From NCBI GenBank assembly GCA_965215295.1, contig OZ244045.1, forward strand, positions 3,782,001 to 3,846,000: a stretch of DNA of 64,000 nt. Direction: 5' to 3'. How positions within the stretch are numbered: the stretch's first letter is position 1; each line of letters starts with the position of its first letter. A model generated the notes under the pieces. The model did no database searches. It was not told the origin of the DNA and saw only the letters and a program-made list of their open reading frames with translations. Shown one piece after another: positions 11,263 to 19,263 of this stretch. The position numbers and the translations under genes were made by a program. Origin of the DNA: HK1 sp965215295 (lineage in GTDB: Bacteria; Pseudomonadota; Gammaproteobacteria; HK1).

Positions 11263-11965
11263 ATGGCCAATGCCGCGATCCTCATTGATGGTGGATACCT
11301 CCTGAAGCGTTTGCCCGCGGTGCGGCCGGATGTCGATGTATCCGACGCCGATGCGGTTGTCCAATCAGTCAACCAACTGGTTCGTCATCACCTGATCCAG
11401 TTGAACGAAGTGTACCGACTTCCGAATGCCTTCGAACTCCTGTACCGGACGTTCTACTACGACGCTCGACCATATGCAGGGAAAGCACATACGCCCGTTG
11501 GCGGCCGCCCCATCGACTATGCAGGCGCGCTTCCGGGAGAGCCTCTTCAAGGCCCTGCACGGCCAGCCCAACCTTGCCGTGCGGCTGGGTGAAGTTCGGA
11601 AAGATCCGAGCCGTTCCTGGCTCTTGCGCGGAGGACCACAGAAGGAGCTCTTGAAGGGTCGCATCACGGTTGACGATCTTGCCGATGACAACTTCAAGCC
11701 TGCCTTGCGCCAGAAAGGCGTCGATATGCGAGTCGGCCTCGACATAGCGTCGATCACTTTGAAGCGTCAGGCCAATGTCATCGTTCTGGTGTCCGGCGAT
11801 GCAGATTTCGTTCCGGCGGCAAAACTGGCCTGACGGGAGGGCGTGAAGTTCATACTCGATCCGCTTTGGCAGGACATATCACCCGATCTCTTCGAGCACA
11901 TCGATGGCTTGAGAAGCGGATTTCCCAAGCCGAAACGTGACGATGTGCATCAGGCCGGGACCTGA
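11263..11965 (+). pseudogene. NYN-domain (PIN-like, LabA/DUF88 type) protein, frameshifted and with an in-frame stop
   Basis: The first frame (ATG at 11263) encodes MANAAILIDGGYLLKRLP, the first strand and acidic residue of a NYN/LabA nuclease-like domain, and continues to YYDARPYAGKAH..IDYA. At about 11515-11525 homology jumps to another frame, starting QARFRESLFKALHGQPNLAVRLG. That frame runs to the conserved VSGDADFVPAAKLA segment. It then meets TGA at 11831-11833 where a basic codon would be expected, and continues REGVKFILDPLWQ to a second stop at 11963-11965. Two independent lesions make a decayed gene likely. The TGA is unlikely to be selenocysteine: the position is normally basic and the gene is frameshifted anyway. 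Function of the intact family: putative RNA-targeting nuclease. Confidence 0.72.
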
Positions 11966-12356
11966 CCCGGACCGTCGTGCATTGGTGCCCGGTGGTCGGG
12001 GTCGGTGGCGCCCTTCCCGCAGAGCGCGTGTTGCCGCCTCGCTCACGGGCGAAGACCGTGCGTGTCTTGCAGGGACATGCCTTCCATTTCCGTGATCGCC
12101 GCCATGAAGGCGAGCCATCCCCGTCTCACCACTCACCAGCGCCTGCTCGATGCCCGGTCGGGACGGTTCGATGTCCGGTCGTCCCGCCCTCGCGGTGGCT
12201 TGCGGAGGGTTGCGCCCGCCATCAAAGTCATTTCAACTCCACGGTGACGCTGGCGGCGGGTTTCGGCGTGCCGTCGGGTACGGAAGCACCTGAGGCTTTC
12301 CGTTCGAGCTTGCTCATGCGCAAGTCCTGCTCGGCACGATCGAGGAGGTGTCAGCC
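11966..12356. other. Intergenic region upstream of pccB
   Basis: About 390 bp with no recognisable gene. A 29-codon minus-strand frame at 12228-12317 (MSKLERKASG..) is the only short ORF with a plausible start, and no ribosome-binding site or homology supports it. GAGGAGG at 12342-12348 is the ribosome-binding site of pccB. No promoter could be assigned with confidence. Confidence 0.4.
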
Positions 12357-13889
12357 ATGCAGGAGATCATCCACGCCCTCGAGGCGAAGCGCGACGCGGC
12401 CCGCCAGGGCGGTGGGCCGGCCCGCATCGAGGCGCAGCACGCGAAGGGACGCCTGACCGCGCGCGAACGGATCGAGGTGCTGCTCGACCCCGGCTCGTTC
12501 GAAGAGTGGGACATGTTCGTCGAGCACCGCTGCATCGACTTCGGCATGGCGGAGCGGCGCGTGCCCGGAGACGGCGTGGTCACCGGCTACGGCACCGTCA
12601 ACGGCCGGCTCATGTTCGTGTTCAGCCAGGACTTCACGGTGTTCGGCGGCTCGCTCTCGGAGTCCCACGCCGAGAAGATCTGCAAGGTCATGGACCACGC
12701 GATGAAAACGGGAGCGCCGGTCATCGGCCTGAACGACTCCGGCGGGGCGCGGATCCAGGAAGGCGTGGCCTCGCTCGGCGGCTACGCGGAGGTGTTCCAG
12801 CGCAACGTGCTGGCCTCCGGGGTCGTCCCCCAGATCTCGCTCATCATGGGGCCGTGCGCGGGCGGCGCGGTCTACTCCCCCGCCATGACCGACTTCATCT
12901 TCATGGTGAAGAGCAGCTCCTACATGTACGTGACCGGCCCGGAGGTGGTGAAGACGGTGACCCACGAGGAGGTCACCCACGAGGAGCTCGGGGGGGCGAC
13001 GACCCACTCCACCCGTTCCGGGGTCTGCGATCGCGCCTTCGAGAACGACGTGGAAGCGCTGCTCATGCTGCGCCGGTTCATGAGCTACCTGCCCGCGAGC
13101 AACCGGGCGCCGCCGCCGTACCGGCCTACCCCGGACCCCGGCTCGCGGGTCGAGCCGTCCCTCGACTCGCTCGTGCCGGACAACCCGAACCGGCCCTACG
13201 ACATGCACGAGGTGATCCTCAAGGTCTGCGACGACGCCGAGTTCTTCGAGCTGCAACCCGACTACGCGCGCAACATCGTCATCGGCTTCGCCCGGCTGGA
13301 GGGGCACCCGGTCGGCATCGTCGCCAACCAGCCGATGGTGCTCGCCGGCTGCCTGGACATCTCCTCCTCGATCAAGGCGGCCCGTTTCGTGCGCTTCTGC
13401 GACTGCTTCAACGTCCCCATCCTCACCTTCGTCGACGTCCCGGGGTTCATGCCCGGGACCGCGCAGGAGTACGGTGGCATCATCAAGCACGGGGCGAAGC
13501 TGCTCTACGCCTTCGCCGAAGCGACGGTGCCGAAGATCACCGTCATCACCCGCAAGGCGTACGGCGGCGCCTACGACGTGATGAGCTCGAAGCACCTGCG
13601 CGGCGACGTGAACGTCGCATGGCCGAGCGCGGAGATCGCGGTGATGGGGGCGAAGGGCGCGGTGGAGATCCTCTACCGAAAGGATGCGGGCGATCCGGAT
13701 CGGCTCTCGGAGCACGCCGAAGCGTACGCGGAAGCGTTCTCCAACCCCTTCGTCGCCGCCCGCCGGGGATTCATCGACGACATCGTCATGCCCCGGGACA
13801 CCCGGCCACAGGTGTGCAGGGCGCTGTCGATGCTGCGCGGCAAGAGGCTCGAGAATCCATGGAAGAAGCACGGCAACATGCCGCTGTGA
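12357..13889 (+). CDS. pccB: Propionyl-CoA carboxylase, beta chain (carboxyltransferase)
   Basis: Transfers CO2 from carboxybiotin to propionyl-CoA, giving (S)-methylmalonyl-CoA. The 510-residue length from the ATG at 12357 is standard; the ribosome-binding site GAGGAGG lies 9 nt upstream. A GTG at 12348 would add three residues but overlaps that site. The two crotonase-like halves are both present: GLNDSGGARIQEGVASLGGY and GPCAGGAVYSPAMTDF in the N-half, and FVDVPGFMPGTAQEYGGII plus TRKAYGGAYDVMSSKH in the C-half. These match the acyl-CoA and biotin oxyanion sites. Annotation as PccB rather than acetyl-CoA carboxylase rests on these motifs and the adjacent mutase, MeaB and epimerase. The stop TGA overlaps a GTG that begins a small duplicated ORF leading into pccA. 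Confidence 0.95.
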   Translation: MQEIIHALEAKRDAARQGGGPARIEAQHAKGRLTARERIEVLLDPGSFEEWDMFVEHRCIDFGMAERRVPGDGVVTGYGTVNGRLMFVFSQDFTVFGGSLSESHAEKICKVMDHAMKTGAPVIGLNDSGGARIQEGVASLGGYAEVFQRNVLASGVVPQISLIMGPCAGGAVYSPAMTDFIFMVKSSSYMYVTGPEVVKTVTHEEVTHEELGGATTHSTRSGVCDRAFENDVEALLMLRRFMSYLPASNRAPPPYRPTPDPGSRVEPSLDSLVPDNPNRPYDMHEVILKVCDDAEFFELQPDYARNIVIGFARLEGHPVGIVANQPMVLAGCLDISSSIKAARFVRFCDCFNVPILTFVDVPGFMPGTAQEYGGIIKHGAKLLYAFAEATVPKITVITRKAYGGAYDVMSSKHLRGDVNVAWPSAEIAVMGAKGAVEILYRKDAGDPDRLSEHAEAYAEAFSNPFVAARRGFIDDIVMPRDTRPQVCRALSMLRGKRLENPWKKHGNMPL

Positions 13890-14020
13890 GCGCACCGCTC
13901 TCGAACGCGCGGCTCTCGAAGTCTCTCATCGCCGACCGCGGCGAGATCGCCTGCCGCGTCCGTGACGTTGCCCGCACCGCGCACCGGACGGGGGACCCGC
14001 ACGGGAGCATGCCGCCATGA
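13886..14020 (+). CDS. 44-codon linking mini-ORF, diverged duplicate of the pccB/pccA junction
   Basis: A GTG at 13886 overlaps the pccB stop (GTGA), and the frame ends in a TGA at 14018-14020 that overlaps the pccA ATG (ATGA). The first part, SAPLSNARLSKSLIADRGEI, matches the pccA start SAPSSNPPFSKILIANRGEI. The last residues HGSMPP resemble the pccB C-terminus HGNMPL. The segment therefore looks like an old tandem duplication of 131 bp spanning the gene junction. Whether it is translated is unknown, but the preserved stop-start overlaps on both sides would keep ribosomes coupled from pccB through to pccA. The peptide is too short for catalysis. Confidence 0.6.
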   Translation: MSAPLSNARLSKSLIADRGEIACRVRDVARTAHRTGDPHGSMPP

Positions 14021-16026
14021 GCGCGCCATCCTCGAACCCGCCGTTCTCGAAGATCCTCATCGCCAACCGCGGGGAGATCGCCTGCCGGGTCATCCGCACC
14101 GCGCGGCGGATGGGGATCGCCACCGTGGCGGTGTACTCGGAGGCGGACCACGGCGCGCTGCACGTCGAGCAGGCGGACGAGGCGGTGTGCATCGGCGGGG
14201 CGGCGCCGGGGGAGAGCTATCTCAGGATCGACGCGATCATGGACGCCTGTCGCACGAGCGGCGCGCAGGCGGTGCATCCGGGCTACGGGTTCCTCTCCGA
14301 GAACCGCGCGTTCCGCGAGGCGCTCTCGGAAGCCGGGATCACGTTCATCGGCCCGCCGCCGGCCGCCATCGAGTCGATGGGCGACAAGATCACCTCGAAG
14401 CGCATCGCGCAAGAGGCCGGGGTCCATACCATTCCGGGCCACGCCGACGTGGTGCGCGACGCCGACGACGCGGTGCGCATCGCGCACGAGGTCGGCTATC
14501 CGGTGATGCTCAAGGCGAGCGCCGGCGGCGGCGGCAAGGGGATGCGGATTGCCCGCAACGACGCCGAATGCCGCGAGGGTTTCGAGCGCGCGGGCAGCGA
14601 GGCGCGTTCGAGCTTCGGCGACGACCGCCTCTTCATCGAGCGCTTCATCGAGGAGCCGCGCCACATCGAGATCCAGGTGCTGGCGGACCGGCACGGCAAC
14701 ACCGTGTACCTCGGCGAGCGCGAATGCTCCATCCAGCGCCGGCACCAGAAGATCATCGAGGAAGCGCCGTCGCCGTTCATCGATCCGCCGACCCGCCGCG
14801 CCATGGGCGAGCAGGCGGTGGCGCTCGCGCGAGCGGTGGACTACGAATCGGCCGGAACCGTGGAGTTCATCGTCGATCGCGAGCGGCGGTTCTACTTCCT
14901 CGAGATGAACACCCGCCTGCAGGTCGAGCACCCGATCACCGAGATGGTGACCCGCCTCGATCTCGTGGAATGCATGATCCGGATCGCGGCCGGCGAGCCC
15001 CTCGGCTTCGAGCAGGGCGACGTGGAGCTGAAGGGCTGGGCGATGGAGTCGCGGGTGTACGCGGAGAATCCCTTGCGGGGGTTCCTGCCTTCGACGGGAC
15101 GGCTCGTGCGCTACATGCCGCCGGAGACGACGAGTGAAGTGCGGGTCGACACCGGGGTCCGCGAAGGCAGCGAGATCTCGATGTACTACGACCCGATGAT
15201 CGCCAAGCTCGTCACCCGCGGCGATACGCGCGACGATGCGATCCGCCGGATGCGCGACGCCCTCGACGCCTACTACATCCGGGGCGTGGACAGCAACGTC
15301 GCCTTCCTGTCCGCGGTGTTTGCGCATCCGCGGTTCGTCGCCGGACGGCTCTCCACCGATTTCATCGCGGAGGAGTACCCCGACGGATTCAGGGCCGACG
15401 CCGTCCGTCCCGACGATCCGGCTCCGTTCGTGGCGGTCGCGGCGACGGTCCAGCGCCGGTACCGCCAGCGCGCCACCAGCATCTCCGGGCAGATGCCGGG
15501 CTACGAATCGACGATCTCCGACGAGTGGATCGTGGTCATGAACGGCCGCGAGCATCCGTGTCGTGCGACCACGGTCGAGGGCGGCGAGGAGGTCGAGCTC
15601 GACGGCAGGACGTACGTGGTGCGCAGCGACTGGTGGTTCGGACAGCCCCTGTTCCGGGGAACCATCGACGGCGAGCCGGCATGTTTCCAGATCGAGCGCC
15701 GGGGCGTCGGGTACCGGCTGATCCACCACGGGGTGCAGGCCGACGTGTGGGTGCTCGCTCCCCGGCAGGCGGAGCTGCGGGCGCTGATGCCCGAGCGGGT
15801 CGCGCCGGACCTGTCCCGGTTCCTGCTCTCGCCGATGCCGGGCCTGCTCGTGAGTCTCGCGGTCGGTGAAGGGGATCGCGTGAAGGCGGGGGACGAGCTT
15901 GCGGTGATCGAGGCCATGAAGATGGAAAACGTGCTGCGGGCGGAGAGCGACACCGTGGTCGGGGCGGTACTCGCCGCCCCCGGAGACCAGCTCGCGGTGG
16001 ATCAGCCGATCCTCGAGTTCGAATGA
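14017..16026 (+). CDS. pccA: Propionyl-CoA carboxylase, alpha chain (biotin carboxylase + biotin carrier)
   Basis: ATP-dependent carboxylation of its own biotin, which the PccB subunit then uses. The 669-residue protein has the biotin carboxylase N-domain (FSKILIANRGEIACRVIRTA) and an ATP-grasp domain with the glycine-rich loop KASAGGGGKGMRIA near residue 165. Also present are RHIEIQVLADRHGN, ERECSIQRRHQKIIEE and EMNTRLQVEHPITE, the catalytic region. A roughly 130-residue linker (the BT domain of PCC alpha chains) follows. The C-terminal biotinyl domain has the biotin-lysine motif VIEAMKMENVLRAE near residue 635. The ATG at 14017 overlaps the stop of the preceding mini-ORF. A BC-BCCP fusion with a separate beta chain is normal for PCC. 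Confidence 0.95.
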   Translation: MSAPSSNPPFSKILIANRGEIACRVIRTARRMGIATVAVYSEADHGALHVEQADEAVCIGGAAPGESYLRIDAIMDACRTSGAQAVHPGYGFLSENRAFREALSEAGITFIGPPPAAIESMGDKITSKRIAQEAGVHTIPGHADVVRDADDAVRIAHEVGYPVMLKASAGGGGKGMRIARNDAECREGFERAGSEARSSFGDDRLFIERFIEEPRHIEIQVLADRHGNTVYLGERECSIQRRHQKIIEEAPSPFIDPPTRRAMGEQAVALARAVDYESAGTVEFIVDRERRFYFLEMNTRLQVEHPITEMVTRLDLVECMIRIAAGEPLGFEQGDVELKGWAMESRVYAENPLRGFLPSTGRLVRYMPPETTSEVRVDTGVREGSEISMYYDPMIAKLVTRGDTRDDAIRRMRDALDAYYIRGVDSNVAFLSAVFAHPRFVAGRLSTDFIAEEYPDGFRADAVRPDDPAPFVAVAATVQRRYRQRATSISGQMPGYESTISDEWIVVMNGREHPCRATTVEGGEEVELDGRTYVVRSDWWFGQPLFRGTIDGEPACFQIERRGVGYRLIHHGVQADVWVLAPRQAELRALMPERVAPDLSRFLLSPMPGLLVSLAVGEGDRVKAGDELAVIEAMKMENVLRAESDTVVGAVLAAPGDQLAVDQPILEFE

Positions 16027-16200
16027 CGGGAGGGGCATGGGCCGTGTCGTATCGACGCCCGGTGCGGACGCCGGCCAGCCGGAGGGCCGGCCGGCCCTCG
16101 ACCGGCCAGCCCCTGCCGGGGGCTCGACGGGCGCGATGCGGATGGCCGGAGGGACGCCGGCCGGACCGCCTCCGGCATCGATGAGACGCGGCGGCGTGTC

Positions 16201-17190
16201 GTGCCCGTGATCGATACGGTCGGACTGGAACGCGGAGTTCGCAGCGCGGACCGGCGGGCCGTCGCACGGGCGATCACGCTCGTCGAATCCTCCCGTCCGG
16301 ATCACCAGCCGGCCGCCGCCGATCTCCTGGACCGTCTGGCGCGATCGCCCGGCCAGGCCCTGCGGGTCGGACTCTCGGGCGCGCCGGGAGTCGGAAAGTC
16401 CACCTTCATCGAGTCCTTCGGCATGTTCCTCGTCGAAGGCGGCCATCGAGTCGCGGTGCTCGCCGTCGATCCGACCTCGATGGTGAGCGGCGGCTCGATC
16501 CTCGGCGACAAGACCCGGATGGAGCGGCTCGCCCGCGACCCGCGCGCGTTCATACGGCCCACGCCCTCCGGCGCGGTGGCGGGCGGCGTCGGGCGCCGCA
16601 CTCCGGAGGCGATCCGGATCGTCGAGGCGGCGGGGTTCGACGTGGTCATCGTGGAGACGGTCGGCGTCGGGCAGTCCGAGGCCGCCGTCGCCGCCATGAC
16701 CGACATGTTCGTGCTGCTCCTCGCGCCGGGTGCGGGCGACGAGCTGCAAGGCATCAAGCGAGGCGTCGTGGAGCTTGCGCACCTCCTGCTCGTCAACAAG
16801 TCCGACGGCGACCTCGCCGGCGAGGCGCAGCGGACCGCGGCCGAGTACCGCAGCGCCCTGCGGCTGCTCGCGGGGGACGACGCCGGCTGGACCACGGAAG
16901 TTCATGCGTGTTCCGCCGTCACGGGGTCCGGCATCCCCGAAGCGTGGGAGTGCATCCAGCGCTATCGCGACTGGTACGAATCGACCGGCACACGGTCGCG
17001 CCGGCGTTCGGAGCAGGCCAGGGACTGGCTGTGGAGCGAAATCTCGGCCCGCGTGCGCGCCGTCATCGAGTCGCGGCAGGATCTGAAGCGGCTCGTCGAG
17101 TCGATGGAGGGGGACGTCGCGGCCGGGCGGGTGCCGGCCGCGGCGGCGGCCGGCCGGATCGTCTCGGCGGCGTTTGCGCCGGAAGCCTGA
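16201..17190 (+). CDS. meaB: MeaB, methylmalonyl-CoA mutase-associated GTPase
   Basis: G3E-family GTPase that loads and protects the adenosylcobalamin of methylmalonyl-CoA mutase. The P-loop GAPGVGKSTFIESFG lies near residue 57. The Mg-binding and switch region is VDPTSMVSGGSILGDKTRM. VIVETVGVGQSE is the conserved 'ETVGVGQ' box, and NKSDGD is the base-specificity motif. The 329-residue length is normal. The start is GTG at 16201; another GTG lies a few codons on, so the exact start is uncertain by up to a few residues. The 174-bp gap after pccA is very GC-rich with several GGCCGGCC-type inverted repeats and no convincing gene. Context with mutase, carboxylase and epimerase confirms the role. 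Confidence 0.93.
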   Translation: MPVIDTVGLERGVRSADRRAVARAITLVESSRPDHQPAAADLLDRLARSPGQALRVGLSGAPGVGKSTFIESFGMFLVEGGHRVAVLAVDPTSMVSGGSILGDKTRMERLARDPRAFIRPTPSGAVAGGVGRRTPEAIRIVEAAGFDVVIVETVGVGQSEAAVAAMTDMFVLLLAPGAGDELQGIKRGVVELAHLLLVNKSDGDLAGEAQRTAAEYRSALRLLAGDDAGWTTEVHACSAVTGSGIPEAWECIQRYRDWYESTGTRSRRRSEQARDWLWSEISARVRAVIESRQDLKRLVESMEGDVAAGRVPAAAAAGRIVSAAFAPEA

Positions 17191-17218
17191 AAACGAACCG
17201 ACGAAAGGAGCGAGGCCG

Positions 17219-17623
17219 ATGCTCGGACGGCTCAATCACGTTGCGGTGGCGGTGCCGGACCTCGCCGCCGCCAGCGCGACGTACCGCGATGTGCTCGGGG
17301 CGACGGTTTCCGCTCCCGTGGACCTTCCCGAACATGGCGTGACCACGGTGTTCGTGGACCTGCCGAACACGAAAATCGAACTCCTGGGCGTGCTGGGGGC
17401 GGATTCGCCAATCGAGGGCTTCCTGAAGCGCAATCCGGCCGGAGGGGTCCATCACGTGTGCTACGAGGTGGAGGATCTCGAAGCGGCCTGCATCGACCTC
17501 GAATCCGGAGGCGCGCGGGTGCTCGGCGACGGACGGCCGAAAATCGGGGCGCACGGGAAGCCGGTGGTCTTCCTGCATCCGAAGGACTTCTGCGGGACTC
17601 TGGTCGAGCTGGAGCAGGCCTGA
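17219..17623 (+). CDS. mce: Methylmalonyl-CoA epimerase
   Basis: Epimerises (S)- to (R)-methylmalonyl-CoA, linking the carboxylase product to the mutase. The 134-residue vicinal-oxygen-chelate protein starts MLGRLNHVAVAVPDLAAA. Metal-binding candidates are His7 (LNHVAVAV), the glutamate in TKIELLGV, the histidine of GGVHHVCYEVED and the glutamate of CGTLVELEQ near the C-terminus, the expected four ligands. The start at 17219 is supported by AAAGGAG at 17203-17209. It completes the set PrpE, PccAB, Mce, Mcm and MeaB on one strand. The convergent gene downstream begins its 3' end 62 bp later. Confidence 0.94.
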   Translation: MLGRLNHVAVAVPDLAAASATYRDVLGATVSAPVDLPEHGVTTVFVDLPNTKIELLGVLGADSPIEGFLKRNPAGGVHHVCYEVEDLEAACIDLESGGARVLGDGRPKIGAHGKPVVFLHPKDFCGTLVELEQA

Positions 17624-17685
17624 CGCCGACGGTTCGCGCCCCGCGCGATCCCCGCCCCGCCGGATCGTCCCGGAGGCCGGGGGGG

Positions 17686-19050
17686 TCAGTCGGTGGCGAA
17701 GTGCGCGTATATGTTCATCAGCTCGTCCGGGTCGAACCTGACGATGACGATCTCCTGCCCGGGGTGGATCCGGTCGGGATTGCGCCCTATCCGATCGTCC
17801 CGGTAGTTGTAGACGAGGGAGTCCCTCGTCTTCCGGTCGATGAGCTTGCCGAGGAACGAGCTCGACTGATCGTCGAGCCTCTCGTCCGCGTCCCTGGGGA
17901 TGTGGATGGTGTACGTTTCGACGTCCCCGCCACGACGAATCGCCATGCCGCGGGTGAAGTTGCCGATGAGTCCGAAGTGGATGATGCCCCAGATGCCCTG
18001 CTCGTCGGTGGGCCGCACGGTGTGCAGGTAGAAGATCGAATCGGGACTTTCCGTCTGCTGGCGCCGGAGCAGGTCCGCCAGCGTCGCCGACTCGAGTCGA
18101 TAGGGCCTGGTGACCACTTTCAGAGGGGTATCGGCATTCGGCTCGTTGTCGAGCAACTCTTCCAGCGTCATGACATCGTGGTACCGAACCGTCTTGATGA
18201 CCGTGAGCACCCCCTCCGGAGCGGCTGCGGCGCGTTCCAGCGCCTCGCGTACCGTGATCCGCTCGACACCGGACTGGCCGGCGGTCCCGGGCTGCGAGCC
18301 TTCCTGCCCGTCGCCGCCCTGCGAGCCGTCGGATGGCGCGGCCGCCCGCACCAGTGTCTCGCGTACCGTGGTCCGCTCGACACCGGACTGGCTGGCGGCC
18401 TCCGGCTGCGAGCCTTCCTGCCCGTCGCCGCCCTGTGAACCGTCGTATGGCACGGGCACCCGCACCAGCTTGTCGAGGTCGCCTCCCGACTCGGCGATGA
18501 GCTGTTCCGGGGTGAGGTCTTCGATCTGTTCGACCTCGCGGACGACCGTGATCGGAGTGTCCGGAGAGAGGGTTTCGTCCTTGGCGAGCTCGGCCACGGA
18601 CGTGCTCTCGATCGCGTCTTCGGGCACGAGGGAGATCACCCGTTCCGGGGTGACGAAATGCTCCGCCTTGTCGACGGGGATGGTCTGCGGTGCGGTGTCG
18701 GTCAGGGTCTCGACGTACTTCTTCGCTTCGCTCTCGGTGGTGTCGGCGGCGGTCCGGTTGGCGCCCGGCTGCGCGGCGGCGCCGGATGCCGCGGATTCGG
18801 CGATGGCCGCGGGAGTCCCGGCATCGGCATCGGCACCGGAACCGGCATCGGCATCGGAGGACGATGCGGCGCCCGAGCCGGCCGCTCGGGTGCCGTCGGT
18901 CGCGGTCGCGGCGTCGCCTGCCGATTCGGTGGTCCCGGGCCGTTCCAGCACGTACCACCACAGCCCCGCCGCGATCACGGCAACGAGGACGAGGACGGCG
19001 AGCGCGCCGCGCATGGTTCGATCCGTCGGCTGATCAGTGGCGTTCGGCAC
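17686..19050 (-). CDS. Membrane-anchored hypothetical protein with internal repeats and C-terminal LysM-like segment
   Basis: Not recognised as a named family. The 454-residue protein has a single N-terminal membrane segment (RGALAVLVLVAVIAAGLWWY), so most of it should be periplasmic. An Ala/Ser/Asp-rich low-complexity stretch follows to about residue 100. Next come acidic segments repeatedly of the form P(I/L)...V.....ESATLADLL, then a 38-residue tandem repeat (see 18244-18471). The C-terminal region ends YNYRDDRIGRNPDRIHPGQ followed by EIVIVRF. The N-P-D-x-I-x-P-G-Q motif is the usual end of a LysM peptidoglycan-binding domain. A role at the cell wall is inferred from this alone. ATG at 19050 or at 19014 (MRGALAV) could be the start. 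Confidence 0.6.
   Translation of the reverse strand: MPNATDQPTDRTMRGALAVLVLVAVIAAGLWWYVLERPGTTESAGDAATATDGTRAAGSGAASSSDADAGSGADADAGTPAAIAESAASGAAAQPGANRTAADTTESEAKKYVETLTDTAPQTIPVDKAEHFVTPERVISLVPEDAIESTSVAELAKDETLSPDTPITVVREVEQIEDLTPEQLIAESGGDLDKLVRVPVPYDGSQGGDGQEGSQPEAASQSGVERTTVRETLVRAAAPSDGSQGGDGQEGSQPGTAGQSGVERITVREALERAAAAPEGVLTVIKTVRYHDVMTLEELLDNEPNADTPLKVVTRPYRLESATLADLLRRQQTESPDSIFYLHTVRPTDEQGIWGIIHFGLIGNFTRGMAIRRGGDVETYTIHIPRDADERLDDQSSSFLGKLIDRKTRDSLVYNYRDDRIGRNPDRIHPGQEIVIVRFDPDELMNIYAHFATD
18244..18471. repeat. Two-copy 114-bp in-frame tandem repeat in the LysM-like protein gene
   Basis: The segment beginning CTCGCGTACCGTG at 18244 recurs at 18358, a period of 114 bp or exactly 38 codons. 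The protein repeat contains GVER.TVRE.L.RAAA followed by a Gly/Gln/Asp-rich linker (DGSQGGDGQEGSQP). Copies differ at scattered positions, so this is not an assembly artefact of identical reads. Because the period is a multiple of three, copy-number change would lengthen the protein without breaking it. Confidence 0.75.
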
Positions 19051-19263
19051 CAGTCGGTTCCTCTTCCCGGCACGATTGGCCGATGGCGTGGGCGCCTGCC
19101 CGGGCGGTCGCTCCCGGTACCTCCCCCCCGCCGGTCCCGAGCCGATGGGTGGAGGCGAGCCGTCATGCCACCGTCACCCGGGGATGATACTCCTCGCGCG
19201 AGGCCGATTGGAGACGCGGGGAGTGGCCGCGCCCTGCCGGCCGCCGCGTCCCCGCGCCCGGAG

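Noticed and set aside
11831..11833. In-frame TGA in the NYN gene as a selenocysteine codon, since tRNA-Sec is present
   Set aside because: The position is normally basic in this family, no SECIS-like hairpin was recognised, and the gene carries a separate frameshift.
16027..16200. A further linking mini-ORF between pccA and meaB (an ATGA overlap exists at 16023)
   Set aside because: Its Arg/Pro/Gly-rich translation shows no resemblance to the MeaB start, unlike the three accepted cases.
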